Source: Ophthalmolycus amberensis (Eukaryota > Chordata > Actinopteri > Perciformes > Zoarcidae). Taken from it: a stretch of DNA of 64,000 nucleotides. The stretch lies in assembly GCA_024529925.1 (NCBI GenBank), contig JAFEUB010000791.1, positions 207,554 through 271,553 of the forward strand. Reading direction: 5' to 3'. Every line of letters starts with the position of its first letter. The stretch's first letter is position 1. Positions 49,072 to 59,345 of the stretch are shown piece by piece. Under the pieces are notes generated by a model that did no database searches, was not told the DNA's origin, and saw nothing but the letters and a program-made list of their open reading frames with translations. Made by a program: the position numbers and the translations under genes.

Positions 49072-49992
49072 TTAGCAATAAATGCTATTCAGAGCTACAG
49101 GTCCCTGGTCTGTGCTCGCGGCAGCCGGAGAGGGAGACGCTCATCTCCTACACCCCATGGCTTCGATGTCCAGCTGAAGAATGGATTTAACGCCCTTGCC
49201 CTGCGCGAGTTCCCTCCTCTGACTACGGACTCCCAGCTTCCTACATCATCCCAGCTGCCGCCTCGGGGGACCCACAGCCCCGGGTCCACCGACATCCCTA
49301 CGCCAGTCATTCCCGAGCCCTCCTCTCGCCCCAGGACACGCCGCTCCATACCGTGCTTTACACCAGCACCGCGGCGAGCTTCGGTCGCCCGTTCTCTCAG
49401 TCCTTGCTCGTCTGCTCCGCCACCACTGGTTGAATCCTCGCCTCCATCCACGCGTATTGCACGCGCAGTGTTGCCGCCTCGTCCCCTCTTCGCCCCGACG
49501 ACGCTGATAGTCGGGGACTCAATAATCAGGAACACCCGTTTTTTCAACGCGGAGACACACTGTTTCCCCGGAGCAACGGCTCAAGACATCCTGCTGACAC
49601 TGCCTGGCCTGCTGCGCGCCCTCCCGTCTTCCATTCGGCAAATTATCGTTCATGTGGGAATTAACGATACAGCCCTCCACCAGTCCAAGTTGACCAAGAT
49701 GGATTTTACAAATCTTTTAAGCTTTTTAAACAGCTGTGGACTGTCTGCTTTTATCAGTGGTCCAAGTCCAACACTCGGCCGTGGATCACAGCGGTTCAGC
49801 AGAGTCCTCAGCCTCCACACCTGGCTCCAGGCCGCCTGCAGGACCAACAACGTGAGCTTCATTGACTATTTTAATCTGTTTTGGGGCCGCTCTTCCGCTT
49901 TTAAGAACGATGGTATTCATTTTAACAAGCTGGGTAGCTGCCTGCTAGCGGCTAATTTACAGCATGCTGTTCACTCCCATTCACATCATTGA
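49072..49992 (+). pseudogene. L2 ORF1 with SGNH-hydrolase domain, 5'-truncated
   Basis: Open for 307 codons from the L2 5' junction. The first part is proline/serine/arginine-rich and low complexity. The second part is an SGNH (GDSL-like) esterase fold: block I LIVGDSIIRN with the catalytic Ser codon at 49519-49521, block III HVGINDTAL (Gly and Asn of the oxyanion hole), and block V KNDGIHFNKLG with the Asp and His of the triad. All four signature residues are present. Fish L2 and CR1 elements are known to carry such an esterase in ORF1; its lipid or RNP role is not settled. There is no in-frame ATG before the domain; the frame stays open into the upstream Harbinger sequence by chance. Confidence 0.85.
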
Positions 49993-50151
49993 CTGTTTAC
50001 ACCTGGATCCCCTGTCCGCTGTCACTCTTCCTCTACGATCATTCATCAGCCGCATTCATCCCCTACAAGCAACACTAGCTCCCCCTGGCGGCATGGAGGG
50101 TCTCCTACTACTCTCTCCCCAGCCTCTACCGTAACTTCCACTCCACGACCC

Positions 50152-51801
50152 ATGAACATTCCCGTGAGAATCACAGACTCGCGCTCACGCCCTAGTTATG
50201 GTCGGTTTCGAGGTGCTGCACGAGTGATCCGTCCTATTGCACATACCCCCAAAGCTTCCTGTGCTGATGACGACACAGTGTCTTCCCCCATCAAAATGTG
50301 TCTGATTAATGCACGCTCTGTAACAAACAAGGCTCACATTTTAAATGACTTGTTCACAAGTCATAATTTGGCTTTTTTATTTCTGACCGAGACCTGGCAA
50401 CGGAATATGGAATGCATCCATTTCAATGAACTCTGCCCTGTGGACTGTTCTTATGTTGGGACACCGCGTCTGACAGGCCGCGGTGGAGGTCTCGCCGTGG
50501 TCTGGAAGAATCAGTTTTCCTGCCACTTGGTGAGCACAGAATCCTATGTTACTTTTGAACTACAGCTGACTAAAGTGGGCCGGCTAAGGCCGTTTTACTG
50601 TTTTTTAATTTACCGACCTCCAGGTCCTGCAGGTCAGTTTTTATCAGAGTTCACAGACTTTCTGACCTCTATTATCAAGCTAGACAAAGTGCTTCTGGTT
50701 GGTGATTTTAATCTGCATATCAATGATACCACAGACTGTATTGCTACTGAGTTTCTCAATATTACTGAATCTTTTAATTTCACGCAACATGTTTCTGGCG
50801 CCACTCACAGGGGTGGTCACACCTTGGACCTTGTGTTTTCTCTGGGTCTTGATATTGATAATACCCGTTGTGAGGACCTATTGATCAGTGACCATAAATG
50901 TATTTTCTTTGATCTTTCTGTCAATGCTGACCCCTTGTGTCTGAAACAAACGTTCCGCTCTCGCATTGTTACTCAGAGTACAGCTGATCATTTCTCTATG
51001 CACTTCTGCTGTGATATTAACACAAATCTCAATGATGTTGAACACTTGATACAGTCATTTAATGAACATTGCACCACTTTGCTGGATAAAGTGGCACCTC
51101 TTAAGGAAAGGACCAGGGCTGCCTATAACACTACTCCGTGGATGACAGACGCTGTGTGCAGCCTGAGACAGAAGTGTCGCAGGACAGAGCGGCTCTGGAA
51201 AGCTACTGGGCTAGAAGTGCATCGTTTATATCTCAAAGACCTCAGAGTTTCTTTTAATACTGGAGTAAAGGAAGCTAGAACTGCTTATTTTGCCAACCTA
51301 ATCTCTTCTTCAAAGAGAAATCCCAAGATTCTGTTTGACACAATTAAAGGAATTGTTTCACCGTCTGTCTCCACTTTACCATGCTATTCTGTTGACGATT
51401 GCAACAAATTCCTTATCTATTTTATTGATAAGGTAACCGGTATTAGGTCTGGCATTCAGCCTGGGATCTGTTTATCTACTTGTAGCTCCTCGCAATCCCC
51501 TGCTGTTCTGGACTCTTTCCAGCCTATCAGCCTTCAAGACCTGATAGACTTAATTAACAAAACAAAGCCATCATCTTGCCCTCTGGATATAATTCCATCC
51601 TCTCTATTTAAGAAAGTTCTGCTAACTATTGGCCCTGCAGTAACATCTATTGTCAATACCTCATTATCTACAGGAATTGTCCCTTCCTATTTCAAACATG
51701 CCACTATCCAGCCCATATTAAAGAAACCTAACTTAGATCCAGCTTTGCCCATGAACTACAGGCCCATATCAAAACTGCCTTTCTTGTCCAAAATAGAGAA
51801 G
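50152..51801 (+). pseudogene. L2 ORF2, endonuclease and start of RT
   Basis: Begins at ATG 50152, 159 bases after the ORF1 stop. Residues about 45-260 form an APE-type endonuclease: NARSVTNKAHILNDLF, FLTETW (metal-binding Glu), GGGLAVVWK, YRPPG, GDFNLHIND, and SDHKCIFFD with the catalytic Asp-His pair. A linker follows, then the RT N-terminal region with IQPILKKPNLDP and NYRPISKLPFLSK. The frame then runs into a 20-bp insertion (51802-51821) and stops at 51811-51813. Without that insertion it would continue into the frame at 51822. The domain itself carries no other stop, so the break is recent relative to insertion. Confidence 0.88.
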
Positions 51802-51821
51802 TTAAGTAAGTAAAGTGAGTA
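51802..51821 (+). other. 20-bp insertion breaking L2 ORF2
   Basis: Between codons for SKIEK and VAKQL the sequence reads TTAAGTAAGTAAAGTGAGTA, a TAAG-like low-complexity filler. It adds two bases modulo three and an in-frame TAA at 51811-51813. L2 relatives, including the copy at 62048-63946 (…FLSKIIEKAVFQQL), run straight through this point. Confidence 0.75.
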
Positions 51822-53087
51822 GTGGCCAAACAACTTACTGCTGCACTGGAGAGGCACAACATGTATGACAAGTTCCAGTCTGGGTTTCGTAAGCAACACT
51901 CTACTGAAACCGCTCTCCTGAGGGTTTCAAATGACATTCTCATGTGTGCTGATGCAGGTGACTGCTCTGTGTTAGTTCTTCTGGACCTCAGTTCTGCATT
52001 TGACACTATAGACCATAACATCCTGATTAAGAGGCTACGTGATTGGGTGGGCATAACTGGCATAGCGTTAGACTGGTTTACATCTTACCTCAATGACAGA
52101 AGTTTCAATGTCTCTGTGGGTGATTTTGTGTCTGTTACCTCTCCACTGTCTTGTGGTGTACCGCAGGGCTCGGTTCTGGGGCCTCTGTTATTTTCCCTTT
52201 ATCTGTTACCTTTGGGACCGATCATAAAAAGCTATAATGTGTCCTATCACTTATATGCAGACGACATCCAACTCCATCTGTCATTCAAACCCAGCGAGGC
52301 ATTCACATTAACTAGGCTCCTGGACTGTGTCAATGCCATCAGAGACTGGACGGCAGAAAACTGCCTGCAACTCAACGACTCTAAGACGGAGGTCCTAGTT
52401 ATTGCTCCAGAGGAGTTTGTCCCCATGATCAGGCAGATTATTAGTCCACTCTCCTCTGCTGCCCATTGCAACCTGCGCAATCTTGGGATTTTCTTTGATC
52501 GATCCATGTTGTTTGACCCTCATGTTAAGCAGCTGTCCAGGTCATGTTTCTTCCATCTAAGAAATATCAATAAACTGAGATCTGTAGTATCAACACCTGA
52601 ATTAGAAATGATCATACACACATTTATCTCTTCACGCATTGACTACTGCAACTCACTTTTCACATCACTCAGTGTATCTGCTCTTAACCGTCTGCAGGTC
52701 ATCCAAAATGCTGCTGCCAGATTACTCACCAGGACAAATCGACGGTCTCACATCACCCCCGTACTCCGATCTCTCCACTGGCTTGCTGTAGCATCTAGGA
52801 TACCCTTTAAAATTCTCACCATCACTTACAGAGCACTTCACGGTCAGGCTCCTACTTATGTAGCTGATCTACTTCGCCCCTCTTCACCCGCCCGCACTCT
52901 CAGGTCAAACGCTCTAGGTCTTCTGTCAGTCCCACGCACACGATTTAAGACCCGTGGTGACCGAGCCTTTGAGGCAGTGGCCCCGAGGCTCTGGAATGCT
53001 CTGCCTGCAACTCTGCGCCTCGCAGATACTGTGGATACTTTTAAAAGCCAGCTCAAAACCCACCTGTTTAGGCTGGCGTTTGTGTAA
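51822..53087 (+). pseudogene. L2 ORF2, reverse transcriptase and C-terminus
   Basis: 421 codons continuing the RT after the break; codon 51822 is GTG (Val in the intact element), not a real start. RT blocks are complete: FQSGFRKQHSTETALL, motif A LDLSSAFDTIDH, GVPQGSVLGPLLF, and motif C YADD at 52254-52265, with the thumb and C-terminal region RNINKLR, DYCNSLF, IQNAAARLLT, HITPVLRSLHWL and FKSQLKTHLFRLAF. Both catalytic aspartates of motif C and the one of motif A are present. Stop at 53085-53087. It cannot be made as part of a full ORF2 because of the upstream frameshift. Confidence 0.9.
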
Positions 53088-53628
53088 AAGTAAACCCATG
53101 TCCTAGACCTGCTCTTAAAATATGTTTTACATTTTTATTTAATTTTTTATTATTTTTTATTTTATTTTTTAATTTTCTCTGTGTAGATAATTTATTGACC
53201 CGAGGGTCACATTGTGTTTTTTATGCTTTTAAATGTCTGCTCTGTTAAGCACTTTGTGATACTACTGTCTGTGAAAAGCGCTATATGAATAAAATTCATT
53301 CATTCATTCATTCATTCATTCATACAGCTACAAACAGACAACACAGAGGAAACTAATGAGAGACGAGTGATCGACGCTGATTCGTTTTACTTTTTCCGTT
53401 TGGTAGCCTTGAGAGACCTTAGTCTGCAAGTATTTCTTTATGAAAATATGTACGAAGATATATTATATTCGCGAATGTTAATCGCGGTTAGCATTTCCCC
53501 ATTGGCGGTAATGTTAAAATGAGCTTAGAAGCTAGCGAGTCGGACCTGTCGCATGATGTTGTGCCCTAAAAGATAGAGCAAATGCCCTAAAGAATTGATA
53601 GAGGGCGAAGATGATGTCCCTGTTTTTT

Positions 53629-53700
53629 CTGCTGGGTGACCCAGCTTATCCCCTGATGCCGTATCTCATGAAGGAATACCCCAATGGCGGAGCTAACGTT
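53629..53700 (+). pseudogene. HARBI1-like DDE transposase fragment
   Basis: 24 codons read LLGDPAYPLMPYLMKEYPNG then GANV. 'GDPAYPL.PYLM.EY' is the conserved block around the second catalytic aspartate of the HARBI1-like DDE nuclease. The open stretch is preceded by out-of-frame sequence and followed by a stop within about 60 bases (53752-53754), so the rest of the catalytic domain is gone. Its position just inside the right TIR of the 48566-54138 element ties that element to PIF/Harbinger. Confidence 0.72.
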
Positions 53701-53809
53701 ACATTCATCAGCCCCCACCACAACAACACATGGAAGCGAGTGATCGACGTGTGTTGACCACATTTATGGACCATAATCGAGTAAACGTTTCCGTGTAAGT
53801 GTTGATTTT

Positions 53810-53814
<5 letters not shown>

Positions 53815-53843
<29 letters not shown>
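53815..53843. repeat. (AG)n microsatellite inside the Harbinger element
   Basis: About 14 AG units between the DDE remnant and the right TIR. Confidence 0.95.
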
Positions 53844-53846
<3 letters not shown>

Positions 53847-56207
53847 GTAACTGTCTGAAAAATAAAACTTTCCACGAACTGTGTCTGTTTGAGTTTATAG
53901 AGGAAGATCTTAAGTATCAAATACAACCTTTCATTATTAAAGACTACTTTATTACTCTGTCATATTTTTTTTAAACTAAGCAAGCAATCCACTTCCTGTT
54001 TACACCATCACGTGCTGTCCGCCTTCGAAGGCTGCCGTGTGGATGCTCCAATAATGCTGAAAACTCCCGTGTGGACGGAGATCGGTTCTATTTGAGAACT
54101 CTGCATCCAACGAGACACGGCCTAGTGTGGATATGGCCTTTGAGAGGCATTTTGAGTTTGAGGAAGGAAGCCTGAGTGAGAGGGGAGATAATGAGGGAGT
54201 GACACGGAGGAGGAAAGACGACGGTCTATTAAAGTGACAGAGATTCATATAATGGATTGAGCGTAGGATAGAGTGACATTTGCAGATTTTCGGTCATTTC
54301 TAAGTGAATTAAATGCCGTTACTTAGGTGAGAATAAATTCAACAATGACGTGACTCACGATTTGAGTCAAGCGACCTAACTATTAAAGTATACTGAGACT
54401 GATTCCTAAATTACCATAACAATTGAGCAATTGGAGTAATAATGTTTGCCAATCCTTGGAGGCTTCAATTACTATGCTGTATTTATTTTGTGTGATTGGA
54501 GTATGCTGAGCTCTTTCAAGATGAATTTGCTGGAAATGAGTTTTAATGCATTGGGCCTCCGAGACCCCACAATGAATCTAAATTCCATTTAATCTGAGGG
54601 GAGCCCTGGGAGTTGCCACAGGAGACAGGAATATTATGCTCATCTCTAGAAGACGCTTATTCATCATGATAATTATTTCAACACTTCAATTAATTTGACA
54701 ACATTATTTGCATGCGCCGCCATTTGCACACCTGTTTGCCAGTTGGTCTGGGGAAAACTGAGAAAATACGGGCTGTCGTGTCGTGATGAATATGTCTTTC
54801 ACCTGCTGCATTAGTGCTGTTTATCACTCATGTAAATTCATTAGACATTGACAAGCATATGATGTACAATGCCTGTGATTTCTTGTTTCATATGTGAATG
54901 GGGCCTGTTTTAAAATGAATTGTGGATAATACAAAAGTGTATTTGTGAAGCTGACACTCACAGACAATTTGCATCTGTTACTTTTGGATATTTATGCAAC
55001 ATTTATGCATATCGTTCTTTGAATAGCGACAGTGTATTTTTAAACCTAATGTCTTGTAACACTCCAGCTCTAACAGTATTATAAATTCACTTCACATAAA
55101 ATCTTTTTAAAACTACTGTCAAGAACCAAGACCATTACTTGAGAAAGAACAAAATAGATCTGCAAGAGTCTTTGTTGGAATAAAAAGTCAGCTTTCCCTT
55201 TTACTGTGGTTAACCACAGCACAGAATTATCCTGATAGTCAACATGTCACGTCCATCATTTACGCTGACACTCTGACAAAACAACAAAAAACTTAAAAGG
55301 AGAGACAAGTGTATAAGATATTTAAAATGTAAATATGCTAATGTTAAGTTCTTGTCTGTGTGATTATGCATAACTCTATAGACACTGTCAACACACCTGT
55401 ATTTGGCACATTTTGTTGTGTATTGAGTCTCTTAATTTCCCAGTACTGCTGCATAAAACTTAGTGCTGGAATTGTGAGGTAGCCAGAGAGGGGCTATAGT
55501 CTCCCCAAAAAGAGACGCGTGTTCGTTCCCCTGCTGCAAGTTTTTGAAGCAGAGCAGCGCTTGGGAGTCATAACAAGATAAATGATTAACTCAATATATA
55601 CTCAATATTTCTTCTCATGCAAGGGTTGAAATATAAACAGAATAATTCTCCGACCGACTGTCTCCACTAAAGCAAAGGAGTCAACATTTCAAATGCCTCG
55701 GTTCGTATCTTAACTAACAATAAGATTTAAATTTATCACGGTGTGCTTGTTTGTTTATATCTTACATCTTGGCTAGATAAGATTCTTCCCATTCGATTTG
55801 TATGACACCGTGTCAAAACAGAAGCAAACACTAAAACACTCCGATTTTATTATTTTTGGCTTGAAAAATAAGTCCTTGTCTGCAGTAGTATAATCCAGCA
55901 TGTGATGAGCCTGACAAGAAGCTGTCCACTGTATTCTACATTGTACCTGTGCAGAAGTATGTTTCACAGTCTGTGTTTATAGCATAGTATAGTATGTAAG
56001 CTCAGGGGCTTTATATGGTTTGCTATTTAATAACTGGTCATATTGTTAAGCTTTAATCTGTGACTTTGAAATATTGCATTGACCGCGACAAAGACCACAG
56101 ACTGCTCTGCTGACAGAATCAGTGCATGTGTTTGTGAATTTGTTTAATAGAGGCACTCCAATGATTTACTCTTACACTTCAATATAATTGCGGACAGACT
56201 AAAAAAA

Positions 56208-56237
56208 GAATCATGCTGACATGAATCATGCTGACAT
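56208..56237 (+). repeat. 15-bp tandem duplication
   Basis: GAATCATGCTGACAT occurs twice in succession, identical. Confidence 0.95.
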
Positions 56238-57111
56238 TTTTGTATTGTGGGTCACGCTCCAAAAATGCTGGATCCTACATTTCCCAGAATGCAACTGGAT
56301 AGCAAATTTACTTTAACCCTCCTTGTCTTCTTAAAGGTGATAAAATCAATAGTCAGAGCATGCGTGATAAAGCAGCAAACAACTATTTGCTATATAACGA
56401 TATAGTGGAGTACCTGAGAAGAGAATGAGGTCACTGGCCCTCAGTGTGTGTTGTTTTCCGAGCTTCTCCGTTCTTTGTTCACGTAGCTGTGCCGGCCGCA
56501 CGTATTTTTAGTGCATGTTTGTGCATGTGAGAGTGCCCCACTGGCTAACCCACGGCCGCTGCTCTGCCATGAGCTCGTAGGACGGATACAGCTGATAACG
56601 CGGTCCCAGGTGACGACGTTGTCACGGAAACGTAGCACCCACCCTCCGGTTCCCCCTCATTTAAACACCGTCTGGTCTGCCGGCACTGTTGCCGTTGTTT
56701 GCACTGTTAGCTGCTCGCCACCGGCTCAGCCGTTGCCATGTTGAGAGCCAATCTCGTATATATGGATCCTTTAATGCCCACTTCTTTCAAACTCAACACC
56801 TTTTGTTTGAACCGCTGACTTTCTTTTGAAGGGGCACTCGACTGATTTTACACATGAATAGTACAATAGAATAATGAGTACCAGTCAGACTTTTAATATA
56901 GCCGTTTATCTTTTTCTAGAGCGAGCTTTCTATTACCATCTAAAATCAGCCTTATTCCCCCAAATACCATATTTGTCTATAGTGATGTAATTAAGGTGTT
57001 AATTAGCTGCAACGTTAATTTGGATTTGGGCACACTAATCATATACATACAAACACAGGGTCATGTGCGCAGTATTAACAATCAATATGTGCACCTTACA
57101 CTCAGTCCCCT

Positions 57112-57700
57112 GTTGGTAAGGAGTTTTAACAGGGACTAAAAAAGGAAGCACAGTACCGGTACATTAAACCTCTCCTCAAATCACTGCATTGGCCTCCAGT
57201 ACACACTAGGGTTTATTTTAAAATTATCTTACTTATATTTGAAGCAATTAATGGCCTTCCTCCATAATGTGTCTACATGCTCAAAACAAATTGCCCGGAT
57301 TTCTCAGTCATCTGGCACTGGTCTATACTGATGGTCAAGTGAAGCTGCCTTTGGGTTTTGTGCTTTGTAGTTGCTCAAATAACCTCATTGAGGACTTTAG
57401 ATTCTCTCTGAAGGGTTTATTTTTAAATTATCTTACTTATATTTGAAGCAATTAATGGCCTTCCTCCATAATGTGTCTACATGCTCAAAACAAATTGCCC
57501 GGATTTCTCAGTCATCTGGCACTGGTCTATACTGATGGTCAAGTGAAGCTGCCTTTGGTTTTTGTGCTTTGTAGTTGCTCAAATAACCTCATTGAGGACT
57601 TTAGATTCTCTCTGAGTGCTTCTTTCAAAAGCAGCCTCAAGATTTTTTTTTTTTCTATTGCCTTTCAATACTTAGTATCGACTGTCAGATTCAGGTTCTG
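57112..57700 (+). mobile_element. L2-type LINE 3' fragment with internal duplication
   Basis: Plus-strand remnants of the L2 ORF2 C-terminus: SLHWPPVHTRVYFKIILLIF then EAINGLPP from about 57180, and NNLIEDFRFSLSASFKSSLK then FFFSIAFQ near 57575-57670. Frame changes and stops are frequent. A 204-bp segment is duplicated in tandem (57209-57412, 57413-57616). Ends are approximate and no tail was identified. Confidence 0.7.
57209..57616 (+). repeat. 204-bp tandem duplication
   Basis: Two consecutive 204-base copies starting GGGTTTATTTT, differing at only a few positions (for example TTTGGGTTTTG versus TTTGGTTTTTG). The offset is constant: ATTCTCTCTG at 57401 recurs at 57605. The near-identity of the copies contrasts with the decayed L2 that contains them, so the duplication is much younger than the LINE. 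Confidence 0.92.
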
Positions 57701-59251
57701 ATTCACTCCTGTCTGCTTGTGAATGGTTGTTTATTTTAACCACACTGAGTCTCTCGTTGGGTATGAAATGTATGATTCAAGTTTGACTGAGTTAGCTTGG
57801 AGCTAAGCTGCTGAGCCCTCATAATCGCTAGGGGATAGTGATTCACAGTAGGATTAATGTTTGGTTACCATTCTTATTCTTACTAACGACATTACCACCA
57901 TTTCATTTGTCTTGGAAAAGAATAACACATTCAAACATGCTGATCATTTAAACATGTAGCCTCCTTCCAGAGCTTAAAAGTAAAGATCAATACATGTAAA
58001 AAATAGAATATGCACATATAATACAAACCCCCTCCCCCACAATAAAACAGATGTACTGTACATTGAGCACACATTCAACCAGGGCAATTAAAGATGGATA
58101 CGGTTATTCTCTGTGCCAGCTGTCAGCTGTATTTTCAACCATGACGGATATTTTACATTCAAATATCATTTTCTGTTCAAGAGCAAAAGCTAAACCTACA
58201 GTGTCATTAGAGTAGAATACGCCTGTGTCTACCATGTGTGCACATAAAGACCCAGTTGTGTGCACTTGAGAGTGTATGCATGTTCTCACAATAACGACTC
58301 CGATTGAGCCCCACACAGTCTCTATATGAATGAACTCTGATTACATGTCTTCATGACTCGCTGTAATTTTACCCTCTATGTAATGGCAATGGGACTGTTC
58401 ATGAGGTATCAACATGCGATCGCAGTAAACACATTGAAAACTGTTTTAATGGTCATAAGACACACTGAGCACTGGCCAGGCCTGGAGGTCATCAAGTGAC
58501 ACTAAGAATTATTGGTGCAATAATTATCTCTCCTAATACTATTAAGATGAAAAATAAATTGTAGTCCCATTCCCGGCTATATATCTGGCCATATCTGTAT
58601 TCGGTCATTCTTTGTTAATTGTGTGAAGGCAACAGTGGGAAGCCTTTGTTGCAGTCCCCTCAGAAGATGGAAACACGGGAGGCAAGACACCAGTCTTTGA
58701 TGCTGTCAATCGCTTCTTTCAGAGACCACAGGAATAATATTCCTGTTTGGATTTTACCTTTAGGAAACTTCACCTGAGCCACAATGAAATGTCTCGAAAT
58801 AGAATTCCAATATCTCAGTTGCATGAAATATGAATGAGACCATCGCCACGAACAGTTCAAAAGGATCCTCTCGCCGTTCTGCCTTGAATTTTCTCTATGC
58901 CTGTTTTTTGTTGTCCCTTCTAACCACACTTGGGGTGTGTGTATGTGTCAGCATTGAGAGACAAATCAAGGATGTCGACAGATATGCCACTAATTCTGAA
59001 TGACTTCTGCATTAGCGCAACTGTCATCACGTGTCTGTTTGTTGGCGTGTGTTCACAACAGTTACAATTGGATGTATTTTAGCCAAACCTACACCTGTTT
59101 TCTGGACCAGGGAAGAGAGATTCGGCATCAGTGTGACAACATGCAAGTGAGTCCATGTGTCCTTTATCTAATATGCTGACAAGGATGTCAAAAAAAAGTG
59201 TGGGATATTCTCTAAAAGAGCCTTTAATCACAGAGTAAACACAGGACTTAC

Positions 59252-59296
59252 CAAGACTGAACTCCACCTGAGGCAGCTTGGGAGTTGGAAAAACAC
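59252..59296 (-). CDS. inpp4b: inpp4b coding exon, start of the C2 domain
   Basis: A 45-base exon of inositol polyphosphate-4-phosphatase type II, the enzyme that removes the 4-phosphate of PtdIns(3,4)P2 to give PtdIns3P. Read on the minus strand it has acceptor CTGTCTTAG, an open frame giving VFPTPKLPQVEFSL, and donor G|GTAAGT. It starts with two bases completing a codon from an unseen upstream exon and ends with one base (G). That G joins CC of the next exon at 42510 to make Ala. The family pattern here is a proline-rich lead-in followed by a hydrophobic strand and 'AC.DLV', which the joined exons reproduce. The acceptor is preceded by about 50 bases of CT repeat acting as a polypyrimidine tract. 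The exon is too short to recognise alone; the call rests on phase and continuity with the next exon. Confidence 0.8.
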
Positions 59297-59345
59297 CTAA
59301 GACAGAGAGAGAGAGAGAAAGAGAGGGAGAGAGAGAGAGAGAGGG
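59297..59345 (-). promoter_or_regulatory. expanded CT polypyrimidine tract before an inpp4b exon
   Basis: On the minus strand this is a run of nearly pure C and T ending CTGTCTTAG at the exon border. It is a microsatellite (imperfect CT repeat) serving as the polypyrimidine tract. U2AF and PTB both bind such tracts; competition between them is inference. Confidence 0.55.

Larger units (their letters stand above)
49071..53325 (+). mobile_element. L2-clade LINE, nearly complete
   Basis: A 4.25-kb non-LTR retrotransposon with an ORF1 carrying an SGNH-esterase domain, an ORF2 with apurinic endonuclease and reverse transcriptase, a short AT-rich 3' UTR and an (ATTC)n tail (about 53295-53323). Both junctions carry AGCTACA (49064-49070 and 53326-53332), a plausible 7-bp target-site duplication, placing the insertion inside the Harbinger N-terminal region. 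ORF1 lacks an ATG, so the copy is 5'-truncated. The only clear break in ORF2 is a 20-bp insertion at 51802-51821. A microsatellite tail instead of poly(A) is usual for L2. Confidence 0.9.
48566..54138 (+). mobile_element. PIF/Harbinger-type DNA transposon, split by an L2
   Basis: The ends form terminal inverted repeats: GGCTATATCCACACTAG at 48566-48582 and its complement, with one mismatch, at 54122-54138. Flanking trinucleotides are TTA on the left and TTT on the right, close to the 3-bp TWA duplications of PIF/Harbinger; the mismatch weakens this. Inside are remnants of two coding segments: an N-terminal arginine-rich piece (48885-49070) and a DDE-nuclease piece with LLGDPAYPL (53629-53700). 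Removing the inserted L2 (49071-53325) leaves about 1.3 kb, shorter than an autonomous element, so this is an internally deleted, dead copy. A 13-base direct repeat CGAGTGATCGACG (53364-53376 and 53737-53749) hints at internal rearrangement. Orientation follows the coding remnants. Confidence 0.72.
42511..59251 (-). other. inpp4b: inpp4b intron of about 16.7 kb
   Basis: Intron between the 59252-59296 and 42392-42510 exons and the most transposon-rich part of the window: 35-bp duplication (43884-43953), Harbinger-like fragment (43976-44160), Rex1-like LINE end (44769-45640), the Harbinger/L2 composite (48566-54138) and a rearranged L2 fragment (57112-57700). 45700-48500, 54300-57100 and 57700-59250 contain no gene I can support; 54430-54760 reads like unique, possibly conserved non-coding DNA. 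Confidence 0.75.

Noticed and set aside
49095..49547. 150-codon minus-strand frame
   Set aside because: Shadow of L2 ORF1 in GC-rich sequence.
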